Positions 24,320 through 32,954 are shown, numbered from the stretch's first letter. The stretch: 42,982 bases of DNA from Mesorhizobium tianshanense (GCF_007830515.1 NZ_VLKT01000056.1:1-42982), one strand, 5' to 3'. Numbers and translations are program-made. Notes: generated by a model not told the origin, from the letters alone.

Positions 24320-25309
24320 ATGATCGCCAGCAGCACAGTTCGTGAAGCCGACTTGGATCAGTCGGATAATTCAATGATGGCTTGGCGCGTGCATCAGTTT
24401 GGAGGCCCGGACGTTATGAGGTTCGAACAAGTCTCTCGGCCCAAGCCCGGTCCCGGCGAAGTCCTCATTAAGATTGAAGCTGCAGGGGTCGGACCATGGG
24501 ATGGCTGGATTAGAGCTGGCAAGAGCGTTTTGCCGCAACCGCTCCCCCTCACTTTAGGCTCGGATCTGTCCGGTGAAATCGTCGCCTTGGGGCCTGAGGT
24601 GTCTGACTTGCGTGCGGGCGAACAGGTTTATGGGGTTACGAACCCCCGTTTTGTCGGCGCCTACGCCGAATTTGCCGTGGCTTCCGCGGCGATGGTATCA
24701 AGAAAGCCAAACTCGCTAACCCACACTGAAGCTGCCTCTGTTCCTGTCATTGCCGTGACTGCCTGGCAGGGGTTGTTTGACCAAGCCCAACTAAAAGCTG
24801 GCCAGACAGTGCTCATTCATGGAGGGGCAGGGAATGTTGGAGCCTATGCGGTCCAGCTGGCCCGTCGCGCGGGTCTGCGAACTTTCGCGACGGCTGCCAC
24901 GGAGGACCTACCCTTTGTGCACGAGCTCGGCGCTAGCTCGGTGATCGATTTCCAGACCCAGCGCTTTGAGGACGCGATTCGCGACGCGGACGTGGTCATC
25001 GATCTAGTCGGTGGCGAAACACAGGAGCGTTCGTTTCAGGTCCTCCGTCGAGGCGGCAAGCTGATTTCGGCAGTTTCAAGTCCAGATCAGAACCTCGCTC
25101 AGAGCCATGGTGTCGAAGCAGCCTTCTTTCTGGTCAAGGTCACAAGCCAACATCTGGCGGAGATCGCAGGCCTGATCGACGGTGGAAATCTCAAAACTCA
25201 TGTCGGTGCGGTCCTACCCTTCGCGGATGCGCACGAGGCCCACCTAATGCTCGAGGGCGTACGGCCTCGGCCGAAGGGAAAGATCGTCCTCACCGTTGGG
25301 ACAACCTAA
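24320..25309 (+). CDS. Zinc-independent quinone oxidoreductase (MDR superfamily)
   Basis: The 329-residue protein is a zeta-crystallin/QOR-like medium-chain reductase. It has the N-terminal GroES-like fold (PKPGPGEVLIKIEAAGVGPWD), LGSDLSGEIVALG, and the nucleotide motif VLIHGGAGNVGAYAVQLARR. The structural-zinc Cys cluster is missing, as usual for quinone reductases. It reduces quinones or enones with NADPH. The ATG at 24320 has AAGGAG seven bases upstream; the frame runs back to 24206 without a better signal. It is preceded by promoter copy E and is divergent from the molybdenum redox operon. Confidence 0.92.
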   Translation: MIASSTVREADLDQSDNSMMAWRVHQFGGPDVMRFEQVSRPKPGPGEVLIKIEAAGVGPWDGWIRAGKSVLPQPLPLTLGSDLSGEIVALGPEVSDLRAGEQVYGVTNPRFVGAYAEFAVASAAMVSRKPNSLTHTEAASVPVIAVTAWQGLFDQAQLKAGQTVLIHGGAGNVGAYAVQLARRAGLRTFATAATEDLPFVHELGASSVIDFQTQRFEDAIRDADVVIDLVGGETQERSFQVLRRGGKLISAVSSPDQNLAQSHGVEAAFFLVKVTSQHLAEIAGLIDGGNLKTHVGAVLPFADAHEAHLMLEGVRPRPKGKIVLTVGTT

Positions 25310-25439
25310 GCGATCAAACCGGCAGCAGGCCGTACAGTCTGTTTGAGATGTGGATCAATTGACGATGGCCCGCGCCCAGGAACGCGTAAGCGCGTCGACG
25401 TGATATGAGCTGGGTCTCTACCGCTTGGAGGTAGTAAGC

Positions 25440-25973
25440 TTGATCGACTTCGAGTGGACGGTCCTGATCCCACTTTTCTCCGGCCTGATCGGCGCGTTGG
25501 TAGGCGGCGGCATCGGCTACTTTGCCCAAATCCGGACTCTCGAGGCAGATCTCGCTGTGCGACGAAAGTCTTTGGCTCAAGCGCTGGCTGCCGAAATTGA
25601 GGCGTTCCAGAGGATCGTCAACAGACGGGACATGCCCGCCCGGTGCCAAGCGGCGGCCGACGCCGCGAGGGCGGGGAACGAAAACGCCGTTCGGGAGTGG
25701 CTAAGCGAACAGGACGGGAGAATGGAAATCCTGTCGATCTACCACGCGAATTTGGGAAATATCGGCCTTCTTGGTCCTGTTTGTGTGGAGCTAGTGACTT
25801 TTGTCGGCCTAGTCCAGGCCATCTTGAGCACGATCAGGGGAGCCCACGAGGGGATTTATGACAGACTGGATGGCGGGCAGGTTGCCGATCTATTTGAAGG
25901 TGAACTAGAGTTGTGGCGTTTATCGGAGAAACTGGCCACGAAGGTAATTGCCGATTTGAGAGCTATCACCTGA
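25440..25973 (+). CDS. Membrane-anchored hypothetical protein with helical cytosolic part
   Basis: A TTG at 25440 lies seven bases after GGAGGT and opens a 177-residue protein. An N-terminal transmembrane helix (VLIPLFSGLIGALVGGGIGYF) precedes a charged helical region beginning LEADLAVRRKSLAQALAAEI, then a second hydrophobic patch (GPVCVELVTFVGLVQAIL) and a final helix. The Gly-rich helix next to a coiled-coil-like segment is seen in many proteins of unknown function. A TTG at 25425 is also possible. It stands 130 bp after the quinone reductase and could be co-transcribed. No family is recognised. Confidence 0.65.
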   Translation: MIDFEWTVLIPLFSGLIGALVGGGIGYFAQIRTLEADLAVRRKSLAQALAAEIEAFQRIVNRRDMPARCQAAADAARAGNENAVREWLSEQDGRMEILSIYHANLGNIGLLGPVCVELVTFVGLVQAILSTIRGAHEGIYDRLDGGQVADLFEGELELWRLSEKLATKVIADLRAIT

Positions 25974-26126
25974 CCGCGCAGCGCATGGGCGGGTGCAAGA
26001 CCCGAGGTTTCTCGGATCGCGCCGTCGGCGCGTGATCCAAGCCCTCAACTGGGGGGCCTTGAATATGCGACCGTGAGTGGGCTGTCATCAAGCCGATGCT
26101 AAAGGCAAGCCACGCGGGTGCTGCGG

Positions 26127-26335
26127 GTGAACGACCGTCGTGTCTTCCTCAACTGCATCTTCTGGGTCTTCCGACTGGGCGCCATGGAACCGTAGACGAC
26201 CTGCTACACCAGCTTCGTTCGATGGGGTCGGTCAGTGTTTGGAATCGCAGCATAGCGCTCGCCGCTGGCGCATGATGCGGCTGTCCAGGTTATGATCGAT
26301 TGTGCGGGTCCATCAGCAGGGCGCTCCTTTCGCGA
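26127..26335 (+). mobile_element. IS5-family transposase remnant
   Basis: Plus-strand frames encode VNDRRVFLNCIFWVFRLGA, then after an internal deletion and stop TTCYTSFVRWGRSVFG, then in another frame AHDAAVQVMID and IVRVHQQGAP. These are consecutive pieces of an IS5-group transposase, including the DDE Asp of the MID motif. They are broken by at least one stop, one frameshift and deletions. No ends were identified. The rest of the 25974-26517 gap shows nothing recognisable. Confidence 0.6.
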
Positions 26336-26517
26336 GCGGCGAGGTCGAATGCCGGTGGAAATTTGCCGCATGGCCGGCCGCCCAGGAGCGGCGGGCGCGC
26401 GAGGCAATCTGCCGCTCCTAGATCTTGTGTGGAAAGTCGCCGAAGGGCTCGGCGACTCCTCTAGCTGATGTTTCAGCATCGGATTGTCCGACCGCTTTGC
26501 ACTTTTCGGTCCAATGC

Positions 26518-27006
26518 TTACTCCTTCTCCTGCGTGTGCGCCTCCAGAAACCACAACAGCTTGTCGAGCGAGCGCGAGTAGGCGGTGAAAATGTCCGCGG
26601 TGCCGGCGTCGCCCGTCTCGTCGCTATCGTCGATCGCGGAGCGCGCCAGCTTCGCCGCTTGCGCATAGCGTTCGATGAGTGCCGCCAGATGGTCCTTCGT
26701 CTTGGAAATGTCGGTCGGGTATGGCTTCAACGGCGTCGCCTTCGCGATCACTTGCGACGTGCCTTCCGCAATGCCGCCAAGCTGCACCGCGCGCTCCGCG
26801 ATCGTGTCGACGTGGCCGTCGATCTCCGTGCGGAACGCGTCGAGCATCTCGTGGACAGCAATGAACTGCGGACCCTTGACGTTCCAGTGGGCTTGCTTGG
26901 TGAGCAGAGCGAGATCGATCGCGTCGGCGAGCCGGGCGTTTAGAAGTGCGATTGATGCCTTCTTGGCATTGGAGTCGAGATCGTTCCTGGTGGCGATGGC
27001 GTCCAT
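26518..27006 (-). CDS. dps: Dps-family ferritin-like DNA-protection protein
   Basis: The 162-residue protein is the usual length for Dps. The ferroxidase site lies at the dimer interface and uses His in TKQAHWNVKGPQF, and His and acids in AVHEMLDAFRTEIDGHVDTIAERA. It stores iron while consuming hydrogen peroxide and may bind DNA; the N-terminus has one Lys pair (NAKK). It is the last gene of the leftward detoxification operon that begins at 31767, 57 bp after the VOC gene. The downstream region holds an IS5-type remnant. Confidence 0.92.
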   Translation of the reverse strand: MDAIATRNDLDSNAKKASIALLNARLADAIDLALLTKQAHWNVKGPQFIAVHEMLDAFRTEIDGHVDTIAERAVQLGGIAEGTSQVIAKATPLKPYPTDISKTKDHLAALIERYAQAAKLARSAIDDSDETGDAGTADIFTAYSRSLDKLLWFLEAHTQEKE

Positions 27007-27063
27007 TGGGGCTCCCTCAAAAACTTGGCCTGGCTGGCAAATCGATCACGCGGTAGCCGCTGC

Positions 27064-27720
27064 TCACCAGGGCAGCGGCTTGCCGGCCTGTTCCGCCACC
27101 ATGTACTCGGCATACCAATCCGGCCAGTTCTCGTCCCGCTGGCCGCCGTTCCGCTTCTCGTGCTCGCCGTGGGCGGCCGACGCGCGCCGCATCGCGTTCG
27201 CCAGGTCGGAGGCGGAGGTGAAGCTCGTCGTGTTCGAATCGATCCGGCCCGGGAACCGGGCGTTGATCTCCTGCAATAGCCAGGTGTTGCCGTCCGGGTC
27301 CTTGAACGTGGCGTAGGTGTGGTAACTGCGCCGCTCCGGATCCAGGCCAGGCACCGGCGGATGTCCCGGGCCGGCGACATGGAAGATTTCGCTCACATCG
27401 ACACTACGGCTGACAAGCTCGGCGCGCGCCGCCTCGATATCTGAGACGACGAGAAAGAGCCCACTCGCAGTGCCTGGCGCGGCCGGTGTGACTCCCTTGC
27501 CGAAGTGGATCGAGGCGGGGGAGCCCGGAGGCGTGAACTGCACGCCCCGGAAGGTATCGCCGACGACGAAATCGGCATCGAGCCTCCATCCGAGATTGCT
27601 ATAAAAGTCCTTGGCGCGTTCGACGTCCGACACGGGGATGGCGGTCACCTCGAACTTCAGGTCGACGGGTCGCGCGCTCTCGATTACAGCCTCGTTGTGC
27701 ACTTGAGTCATGGTGGCCAT
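27064..27720 (-). CDS. VOC/glyoxalase-family protein with C-terminal extension
   Basis: The 218-residue protein has one vicinal-oxygen-chelate domain in residues 20-155: VTAIPVSDVERAKDFYSNLG at the start and FKDPDGNTWLLQEI at the end, where the Glu is a usual metal ligand. The last 60 residues (SASDLANAMRRASAAHGEHE, then ENWPDWYAEYM) form an extra helical tail seen in a subgroup of bacterial glyoxalase-like proteins. VOC proteins include glyoxalases, dioxygenases and antibiotic-resistance proteins; the substrate is unknown. It lies in the leftward detoxification operon, 39 bp after a cupin gene. Confidence 0.9.
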   Translation of the reverse strand: MATMTQVHNEAVIESARPVDLKFEVTAIPVSDVERAKDFYSNLGWRLDADFVVGDTFRGVQFTPPGSPASIHFGKGVTPAAPGTASGLFLVVSDIEAARAELVSRSVDVSEIFHVAGPGHPPVPGLDPERRSYHTYATFKDPDGNTWLLQEINARFPGRIDSNTTSFTSASDLANAMRRASAAHGEHEKRNGGQRDENWPDWYAEYMVAEQAGKPLPW

Positions 27721-27759
27721 TTGGGTCTCCTTAAGCTTGATGATGATGCGTGGGATCGT

Positions 27760-28161
27760 TCACTTACCTTGCACGGCAAGCGGTTTGCCTTTTTCGACGA
27801 TGTAGGTGGCGAGCTCTGTCGCGTTGCCACTGCCGACGTTTTTCACAGCGTGGGGGGTTCCATACGGGATGAACAGCACCTCGCCGGCCTTGACCGTTAT
27901 TTGCGGCTGGCCCTCGAGCTCGTACTCAAGCACGCCCTCGATGACATAGACGAGCTCTTCACCTGGATGGATATGCGTGGCAGCAACTGCCCCGGGAGGG
28001 AAATCGACGCGCACCTGGATGACCTCGCGTCGCGGGACGCTCAGATTGTGCTGCATGAGATTTGTGCGCTCGAGTTCTGCGAACTGCGCCTGCGCCGTCT
28101 GCTGTGCCAAAGCGCTTGCGACAATTAGCGCCGCTGCCGCGATGATCCGTGTGATTTTCAT
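27760..28161 (-). CDS. Exported cupin-domain protein
   Basis: The 133-residue protein starts with a Sec signal peptide (MKITRIIAAAALIVASALA, cleavage near QAQ). A single cupin follows, with metal-ligand motifs THIHPGEELVYVIEG (two His, one Glu) and GTPHAVKNVG (His). It should be a periplasmic metal-binding beta-barrel. It lies in the leftward operon, 37 bp after the AhpD-like gene. It is a distant paralogue of the exported cupin at 28677-29111. Confidence 0.88.
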   Translation of the reverse strand: MKITRIIAAAALIVASALAQQTAQAQFAELERTNLMQHNLSVPRREVIQVRVDFPPGAVAATHIHPGEELVYVIEGVLEYELEGQPQITVKAGEVLFIPYGTPHAVKNVGSGNATELATYIVEKGKPLAVQGK

Positions 28162-28198
28162 GTCATTCTCCTCGTCTCAACGGTGCTGGTCCGGGTGC

Positions 28199-28651
28199 TC
28201 AGGCGACGAGCGCCATGGGCATCGCACGGAAGCTGATCGCCACTCGGTTGTAAGCGTTCATAAGGCCGATCGCGATCGTCAGGTCGACCAGTTGCTTCTC
28301 GCCAAAGGCTGCGGCCGCAGCCGAGTAAGCGTCATCCGGCACGCCCCGGTCGCCGAGGCGAGTCACGACTTCCGCCCACGCGAGCGCCGCCTTTTCCCGC
28401 TCGTCGAAGATGCTGCCGGCCTCGGGCCACACGGCGACGAGGACAAGATGCTCGACAGGCAATCCGGCCTTGAGGAGGTCGCGCGAATGCGTGTCGATGC
28501 AATAGGCGCATCCGTTGATCTGCGAAACGCGCAGGAACACAAGATCGACTAGACGCGAGGAAAACCCCGACTGGCGCACGTGTGCGTAGACGACGCCGAG
28601 CGCCTTCATCCCGGCCGGCGAGGCCGCGTAGTAGTTCATCCGCTGAGACAT
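28199..28651 (-). CDS. Carboxymuconolactone decarboxylase (AhpD-like) family protein
   Basis: The 150-residue protein has the AhpD core with redox motif GCAYCIDTHSRDLLKAG, a CxxC followed by the conserved His. The helix pattern (EREKAALAWAEVVTRL) is of the family. AhpD-like proteins act as peroxidase partners or thiol-disulfide enzymes; true decarboxylases of the family lack CxxC. It probably handles peroxides, in keeping with Dps and OsmC. It lies between the two cupin genes (37 and 25 bp gaps). Confidence 0.92.
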   Translation of the reverse strand: MSQRMNYYAASPAGMKALGVVYAHVRQSGFSSRLVDLVFLRVSQINGCAYCIDTHSRDLLKAGLPVEHLVLVAVWPEAGSIFDEREKAALAWAEVVTRLGDRGVPDDAYSAAAAAFGEKQLVDLTIAIGLMNAYNRVAISFRAMPMALVA

Positions 28652-28676
28652 GTTTCGTGCCCTTCGGTGCGGTGCT

Positions 28677-29111
28677 TCATTGCGGGTCGGGGATCACCAG
28701 CTGCTCATCGGGCCCGTCGACGACGAGCACGGCAAGCAGGCGCGCCGGCTCGCTGTCACTCGCATTCCCGCTCACCCGATGATAGGAGCCGGGCTTCTCG
28801 AACCACGCTTCACCGGCCCGGTAGATGCGGGCAGGCTCCTCACCGACCTGGCTCCGGATCGCGCCCGAGACGACATAGGCGTAGATGAACGCGGAGTGAG
28901 GGTGATGGTGCGCGGCCGAACTCGCCCTAGGTTCGTAGTCTACGACGTGGGCGACCAGGCGCTTCCCTGGCAGATGCGGAATTGGCTCGTCCGCCGCGAC
29001 GGTGACGGTTTCGCCGGTAGCTGTGTCGTGCGCTTGCGCCATCTCCGACAGCAAACCGCTGCCGATGAACAATGCCGCTACGACGCGGGCCACAGATCGG
29101 GTCGTTTTCAT
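28677..29111 (-). CDS. Exported cupin-domain protein
   Basis: The 144-residue protein begins with a signal peptide (MKTTRSVARVVAALFIGSGL, cleavage near AQA-HD). The cupin has metal-ligand His in SSAAHHHPHSAFIYAYV and in EKPGSYHRVSGN. The frame is open to 29369 but the extra residues overlap the epoxide hydrolase gene and are Arg/Ser-rich; the ATG at 29111 fits the signal peptide. It is in the leftward operon, directly after the epoxide hydrolase at 29146 (34-bp gap). The substrate is unknown. Confidence 0.88.
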   Translation of the reverse strand: MKTTRSVARVVAALFIGSGLLSEMAQAHDTATGETVTVAADEPIPHLPGKRLVAHVVDYEPRASSAAHHHPHSAFIYAYVVSGAIRSQVGEEPARIYRAGEAWFEKPGSYHRVSGNASDSEPARLLAVLVVDGPDEQLVIPDPQ

Positions 29112-29145
29112 GTAGATATCCTCTCGTCCTTGCGGGGTTGAGCGA

Positions 29146-30435
29146 TCAGCCTGCGGACCTAAGCGACCTGAAGGCCGCACGCAGTTCGGCCGAGAAAAGC
29201 TTCGGCTCCTCCCAGGCGGCAAAGTGTCCGCCTTTGTCGACCTCGTTGAAGTACGCGAGGTCAGGATAGACCGCCTCGACCCAACTGCGCGGAGAAGCCC
29301 AGATCTCGCCGGGAAAAGTCGTGAAGCCGACTGGAACCTTGACCGCCGGAGGAGGCTGGCCGCTCGCAAGCGCTGCGGCCAGCGCTCGTGCGTCCTCCCA
29401 ATACGACCGGGCCGCCGACGCCGCGGTGCCGGTCAGCCAGTACAAGGTGATGTTGTCGACGATGGTATCCCGGGTGAGATTGCCCACGGGCTTGCCGTCG
29501 ACGAACGCGCGGGAGATCTTGTAGTAGCTGTCGGTGTCGTGATCGAGCATCCAGGCCGCCAGCGCGACGGGTGAATCCAGCATGGCGTAGCTGATCGTCT
29601 GCGGCCGCGTCGCCATCTCGAGGAAATAACCGAAGCCATCGTCTCTGAACTTCGCGAACGCCCCGGCTGCTGTGCGTTCCTGTTCGGATTTCTTGGGCAG
29701 TTGGTCGCCGATGGCGAGCACCGCCGGCAGCAGGTTCAAGTGGTAGCCGACCAGACCCTCGACCGCCTGGCGGCCCATTAGGTCCGTGACGAGGGCGCCC
29801 ACGTCGCCGCCCTGGGCGACGTAGCGAGTATAGCCTAGGCGGTGCATCAACTCCGCCCACGCCCGCGCAGTGCGGCCGGCGTCCCAACCGAGCTCGGTTG
29901 GTTCGCCCGAGAAGCCATAACCGGGCAGGGACGGCAGCACCAGGTGGAATGCGTCCTCGGGGTTGCCACCGTGCGCGGTTGGGTCGGTCAGGGGAGCGAC
30001 GGTGTCGAGGAGTTCGACAACCGAGCCGGGCCAGCCGTGTGTCATGATCAGCGGCAACGCGTTCTCATGCCGTGACCTGACGTGGATGAAGTGGATATCG
30101 ACCCCGTCGATCTCGGTGATGAACTGCGGCAGCGCGTTCAGTCGTGCCTCGCATTTGCGCCAGTCGTGCTCGCTCGTCCAGTAGCGGGCGAGCGCCCGCA
30201 GCGTCGCCAGTTGCACGCCCTGCGACCGATCGTCGACGAGCTCCTGGGTGGGCCAGCGCGTCGCCGCGATGCGGCCGCGGAGGTCATCGATCGCGGCTTG
30301 CGGCACTTTCACGGTGAAGGGACGAATGGAGCGATCCGAGGCCGCAGCGGCAAGCTGCTCGGGCAACAGGCTAACGGCGCCTGCGGCAGCAAAGGTGGCA
30401 AGGACGTCCCGTCGGGTTGGCGCTGTTCCGTACAT
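29146..30435 (-). CDS. Tat-exported epoxide hydrolase, copy 2
   Basis: The 429-residue protein has a twin-arginine start (TRRDVLATFAAAGAVSLLP), an epoxide-hydrolase N-terminal domain (about residues 38-145) and an alpha/beta hydrolase fold. Oxyanion motif HGWPGS, nucleophile Asp in QGGDVGAL and catalytic His in KGGHFAAWEEP are present. The residue after the nucleophile is Val instead of the usual Trp seen in its neighbour (QGGDWGS). It is clearly a tandem paralogue of the gene at 30490-31767. It would open epoxides to diols in the periplasm. It is the second gene of the leftward operon (54-bp gap). Confidence 0.92.
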   Translation of the reverse strand: MYGTAPTRRDVLATFAAAGAVSLLPEQLAAAASDRSIRPFTVKVPQAAIDDLRGRIAATRWPTQELVDDRSQGVQLATLRALARYWTSEHDWRKCEARLNALPQFITEIDGVDIHFIHVRSRHENALPLIMTHGWPGSVVELLDTVAPLTDPTAHGGNPEDAFHLVLPSLPGYGFSGEPTELGWDAGRTARAWAELMHRLGYTRYVAQGGDVGALVTDLMGRQAVEGLVGYHLNLLPAVLAIGDQLPKKSEQERTAAGAFAKFRDDGFGYFLEMATRPQTISYAMLDSPVALAAWMLDHDTDSYYKISRAFVDGKPVGNLTRDTIVDNITLYWLTGTAASAARSYWEDARALAAALASGQPPPAVKVPVGFTTFPGEIWASPRSWVEAVYPDLAYFNEVDKGGHFAAWEEPKLFSAELRAAFRSLRSAG

Positions 30436-30489
30436 GACTTTTCTCCTTCGTCTGACGATAGTGTTACGCAGTGAGGGTGCGCTGCGGAT

Positions 30490-31767
30490 TCAGGTGGATT
30501 TGCGCAGCTGCCTGAAGGCAGCGCGCACCTCGCTAGCGAGGAGCTCTGGTTGCTCCCAGGCCGCGAAGTGGCCGCCCTTGTCGACCTCGTTGAAGTAGAT
30601 CAGATTGCGATAGGCGCGCCGCGCCCAAGTCTCCGGCGCGCGATAGACTTCCCCCGGAAACACCGTGACGGCGACCGGGAGCGAGATGTCGCTGGTCTTC
30701 TGCGCTGCGGCGAGAATAACGCTTTGGCCGCTGGTCTCCCAGTACAGCCGCGCTGCCGAGGTTCCAGTGTTCGTCAGCCAATAGAGGGTGACATTGTCCA
30801 GCACGTCGTCTCGGTCGAGTACGCGCTCCGGCTCGCCGTTGTTGTAATCGAATATCCAGGCTGCAAGCCCCACCGGCGAGTCCGCCAGGGAGTAGCCGAT
30901 CGTCTGTGGCCGAGTGCCCATTATCGCGCCGTAGGCCCTGTATTTCTTGAAGAATGTCTCGAGTGAGGCGAACGCCGCGCGCTCCTTCTCGGAGAGTCCC
31001 GCCGGCGCCGGTCCCCCGGCGGCGAGCGCAGCAGCCACCTCGGGCGGTATCGTCGCCGGCAGGTTGATGTGGATTCCGAGCAATCCCGCCGGCGCTTGGC
31101 GGGCCATCGCGCTCGAGACGGGGGAGCCCCAGTCACCGCCCTGGGCGACGTAGCGGTTGTAGCCGAGGCGCTGCATCAGTTCCGCCCAGGCTCGAGCGAT
31201 GCGCTCGGGATTCCAGCCCGTGCCGGTCGGCTTGCCGGAGAAGCCGTAACCCGGCATCGAGGGGATCACGACGTCGAATGCGTCCTCCGCCTGGCCCCCA
31301 TGGGCTGTCGGATCGGTCAGCGGCCCGATGACCTTCAGCTGCTCGATAACCGAGCCGGGCCAGCCGTGCGTGATGATGAGAGGCAAGGCATTGGCGTGAC
31401 GGGATTTCACCTGGATGAAATGAATGTCGAGCCCGTCGATCTCGGTGATGAATTGCGGGAGTGCGTTCAGCTTGTGCTCAGCCTTGCGCCAGTCGTATTC
31501 GGTCCCCCAGTAGCGCATGGTCTCCTGGAAGCTCGCCAGCTTTATCCCTTGCGAGCGGTCATCGACCGTTTCCGGGTCGGGCAAGCGCGTCGCCGCGATG
31601 CGTCGCCGGAGTTCATCAATCTCCGCCTGAGGGATGTTGACCGTAAAGGGGCGGATCGGGTCGCTCCCGGCGGCGCGCAGCGTTCCCGGGAGTAGGCCGA
31701 GCGCTCCGGCGGCCGCCGCGGCGGCAAGTAGCCCGCGCCGGGTGGGCGTTAACGACATTGCTGGCAT
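30490..31767 (-). CDS. Tat-exported epoxide hydrolase, copy 1
   Basis: The 425-residue protein has a Tat signal (PTRRGLLAAAAAAGALGLLPG), the epoxide-hydrolase N-terminal domain with IRPFTVNIPQAEIDELRRRI, and an alpha/beta hydrolase core. The core carries oxyanion motif HGWPGS, nucleophile QGGDWGS, and His in KGGHFAAWEQP. The ATG at 31767 has AGGAGG five bases upstream; a second ATG at 31758 is less well placed. It is the first gene of a seven-gene leftward operon with the second epoxide hydrolase, two cupins, an AhpD-like protein, a VOC protein and Dps. Promoter motif copy F stands 67 bp upstream. Confidence 0.93.
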   Translation of the reverse strand: MPAMSLTPTRRGLLAAAAAAGALGLLPGTLRAAGSDPIRPFTVNIPQAEIDELRRRIAATRLPDPETVDDRSQGIKLASFQETMRYWGTEYDWRKAEHKLNALPQFITEIDGLDIHFIQVKSRHANALPLIITHGWPGSVIEQLKVIGPLTDPTAHGGQAEDAFDVVIPSMPGYGFSGKPTGTGWNPERIARAWAELMQRLGYNRYVAQGGDWGSPVSSAMARQAPAGLLGIHINLPATIPPEVAAALAAGGPAPAGLSEKERAAFASLETFFKKYRAYGAIMGTRPQTIGYSLADSPVGLAAWIFDYNNGEPERVLDRDDVLDNVTLYWLTNTGTSAARLYWETSGQSVILAAAQKTSDISLPVAVTVFPGEVYRAPETWARRAYRNLIYFNEVDKGGHFAAWEQPELLASEVRAAFRQLRKST

Positions 31768-31829
31768 CCGAGCCTCCTCTGCCTTCGATCAATTCGGGAC
31801 GTGACGTACAGATCGACTGTCAGTGACGG

Positions 31830-31863
31830 CAAATCTATTGCACGATGGTATCGGCAATACTTT
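31830..31863 (-). promoter_or_regulatory. Shared palindromic promoter motif, copy F (toward the detoxification operon)
   Basis: On the minus strand it reads AAAGTATTGCCGATACC, six bases, then CAATAGATTTG, the closest copy to the consensus. It is followed in the transcribed direction by TGACAGTCGATCTGT, as in copy A. CAATAG is 67 bp from the epoxide hydrolase ATG. Confidence 0.78.
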
Positions 31864-31913
31864 CGTGTTGGCTTTGGTGAAGTAACGATCCAATTCGAAA
31901 CCAGGCAGCCGAC

Positions 31914-32156
31914 GTGGGCCGCGCGTGGACGAGTTCGCAACAGGTGTCAGCGGTCAGCTCATCTGCCGGCCGGATGGCGTTTCGCCTTAACGGGCCCAGG
32001 CCATTCACTCTGAGGGACGGAGTCCGGAGTTCAGTACGCGCTGAGCGGAGCGGTTTGGCCGCAGCGTGGTGCTTGGATGAATCGATTGAAACGACTACCC
32101 AACATGTCCGTGCCGCTATGCGCGAACTGATCGGCATGGTTCTCGCCGACTGCTAG
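31914..32156 (+). CDS. Possible small protein of unknown function
   Basis: A GTG at 31914 opens an 80-residue frame ending RAAMRELIGMVLADC. The second half (ERSGLAAAWCLDESIETTTQ) looks like an ordinary helical protein, the first half less so. No ribosome site stands out and no family is recognised. It may be the end of a broken gene. The surrounding region (31870-32247) contains nothing else apart from a palindrome near 32200. Confidence 0.25.
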   Translation: MGRAWTSSQQVSAVSSSAGRMAFRLNGPRPFTLRDGVRSSVRAERSGLAAAWCLDESIETTTQHVRAAMRELIGMVLADC

Positions 32157-32193
32157 AGTCGGGGCCATACATCGTCGGAGGTTCAAACAACGA

Positions 32194-32211
32194 GCGGAAG
32201 ACATCTTCCGC
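32194..32211. terminator. Palindrome after the FMN reductase gene, possible terminator
   Basis: GCGGAAGA-CA-TCTTCCGC is an 8-bp perfect inverted repeat with a 2-base centre. It lies 37 bp beyond the stop of the FMN reductase gene and is followed on the minus strand by a T-rich stretch (TCGTTGTTTG). The loop is very short for an RNA hairpin, so an operator is also possible. Confidence 0.3.
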
Positions 32212-32247
32212 CCGACACTTGTCATTTGACATAGCGTTCGCGGGCTT

Positions 32248-32859
32248 TCAAGCGCTCACCAAGGTGCGGCTAGCTTGTGAGTTTGAACGTTTCTGGCCGA
32301 CATCTGCATGGCTAAGACACGCCGTCACCCACTGGGCGTAGGCGTCGAGGAAATTGGTGAGAAAGTCCAGAGTCCTCTCATCTGCCAGTGCCCCACTCTC
32401 GTCGAAGATTTCGCTAGCGTGGCTCAAGTAGGCTTCAGGTTGCTGCATGACTAGCACGTTGAGGAAAACGAACATCTGGCGGAGGTGGTGATTGGCCCCG
32501 AACCCCCCGATTGCGCCCGGCGAAGCCGTGATCACCCCACCTGGCTTTCCGTTCCACACGCTTGCCCCATATGGACGGGACCCCACGTCAATTGCGTTCT
32601 TGAGCGCTCCCGGAACGGATCGGTTATACTCCGGCGTCACGAAGAGAATGGCGTCTGCCGCTTTGATGCGTTCACGGAATTCCTGCCACTCCGGCGGCGC
32701 GTTCTCCTCGATGTCTTCATTGTAGAACGGCAGATCACCGATGCCGACAATCTCCAGGCTGAGGTCATCGGGCCGCAGACGGACAAGCAGCTCGGCAATC
32801 TTCCGATTGAGCGAACCGACGCGGAGGCTTCCCACCAGAACAGCGATTTTATGGGGCAT
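32248..32859 (-). CDS. NADPH-dependent FMN reductase (quinone/azo-reductase-like)
   Basis: The 203-residue protein is a flavodoxin-fold reductase. It has the FMN phosphate loop GSLRVGSLNRKIAELL, the signature FVTPEYNRSVPGALKNAIDV, and SPGAIGGFGANHHLRQ. It is of the YieF/ChrR/ArsH type and would reduce quinones, chromate or azo compounds by two electrons using NAD(P)H, avoiding radical formation. The C-terminal 25 residues are an unstructured tail. It is a single gene, with promoter motif copy G about 100 bp upstream and divergent from the efflux pair. Confidence 0.92.
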   Translation of the reverse strand: MPHKIAVLVGSLRVGSLNRKIAELLVRLRPDDLSLEIVGIGDLPFYNEDIEENAPPEWQEFRERIKAADAILFVTPEYNRSVPGALKNAIDVGSRPYGASVWNGKPGGVITASPGAIGGFGANHHLRQMFVFLNVLVMQQPEAYLSHASEIFDESGALADERTLDFLTNFLDAYAQWVTACLSHADVGQKRSNSQASRTLVSA

Positions 32860-32954
32860 GATTGATCTCCTAATTGAGTGCGAATTTCCGGGGAGGGAAT
32901 TTACCCCCGCCGTGTCCTTGGAGTGGCGGCACAGAAATCGGCTCTCAACAGAGA

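Noticed and set aside
26425..26943. Plus-strand frame of 172 codons over the Dps gene
   Set aside because: It is the shadow of dps, whose ferroxidase residues are clear on the minus strand.
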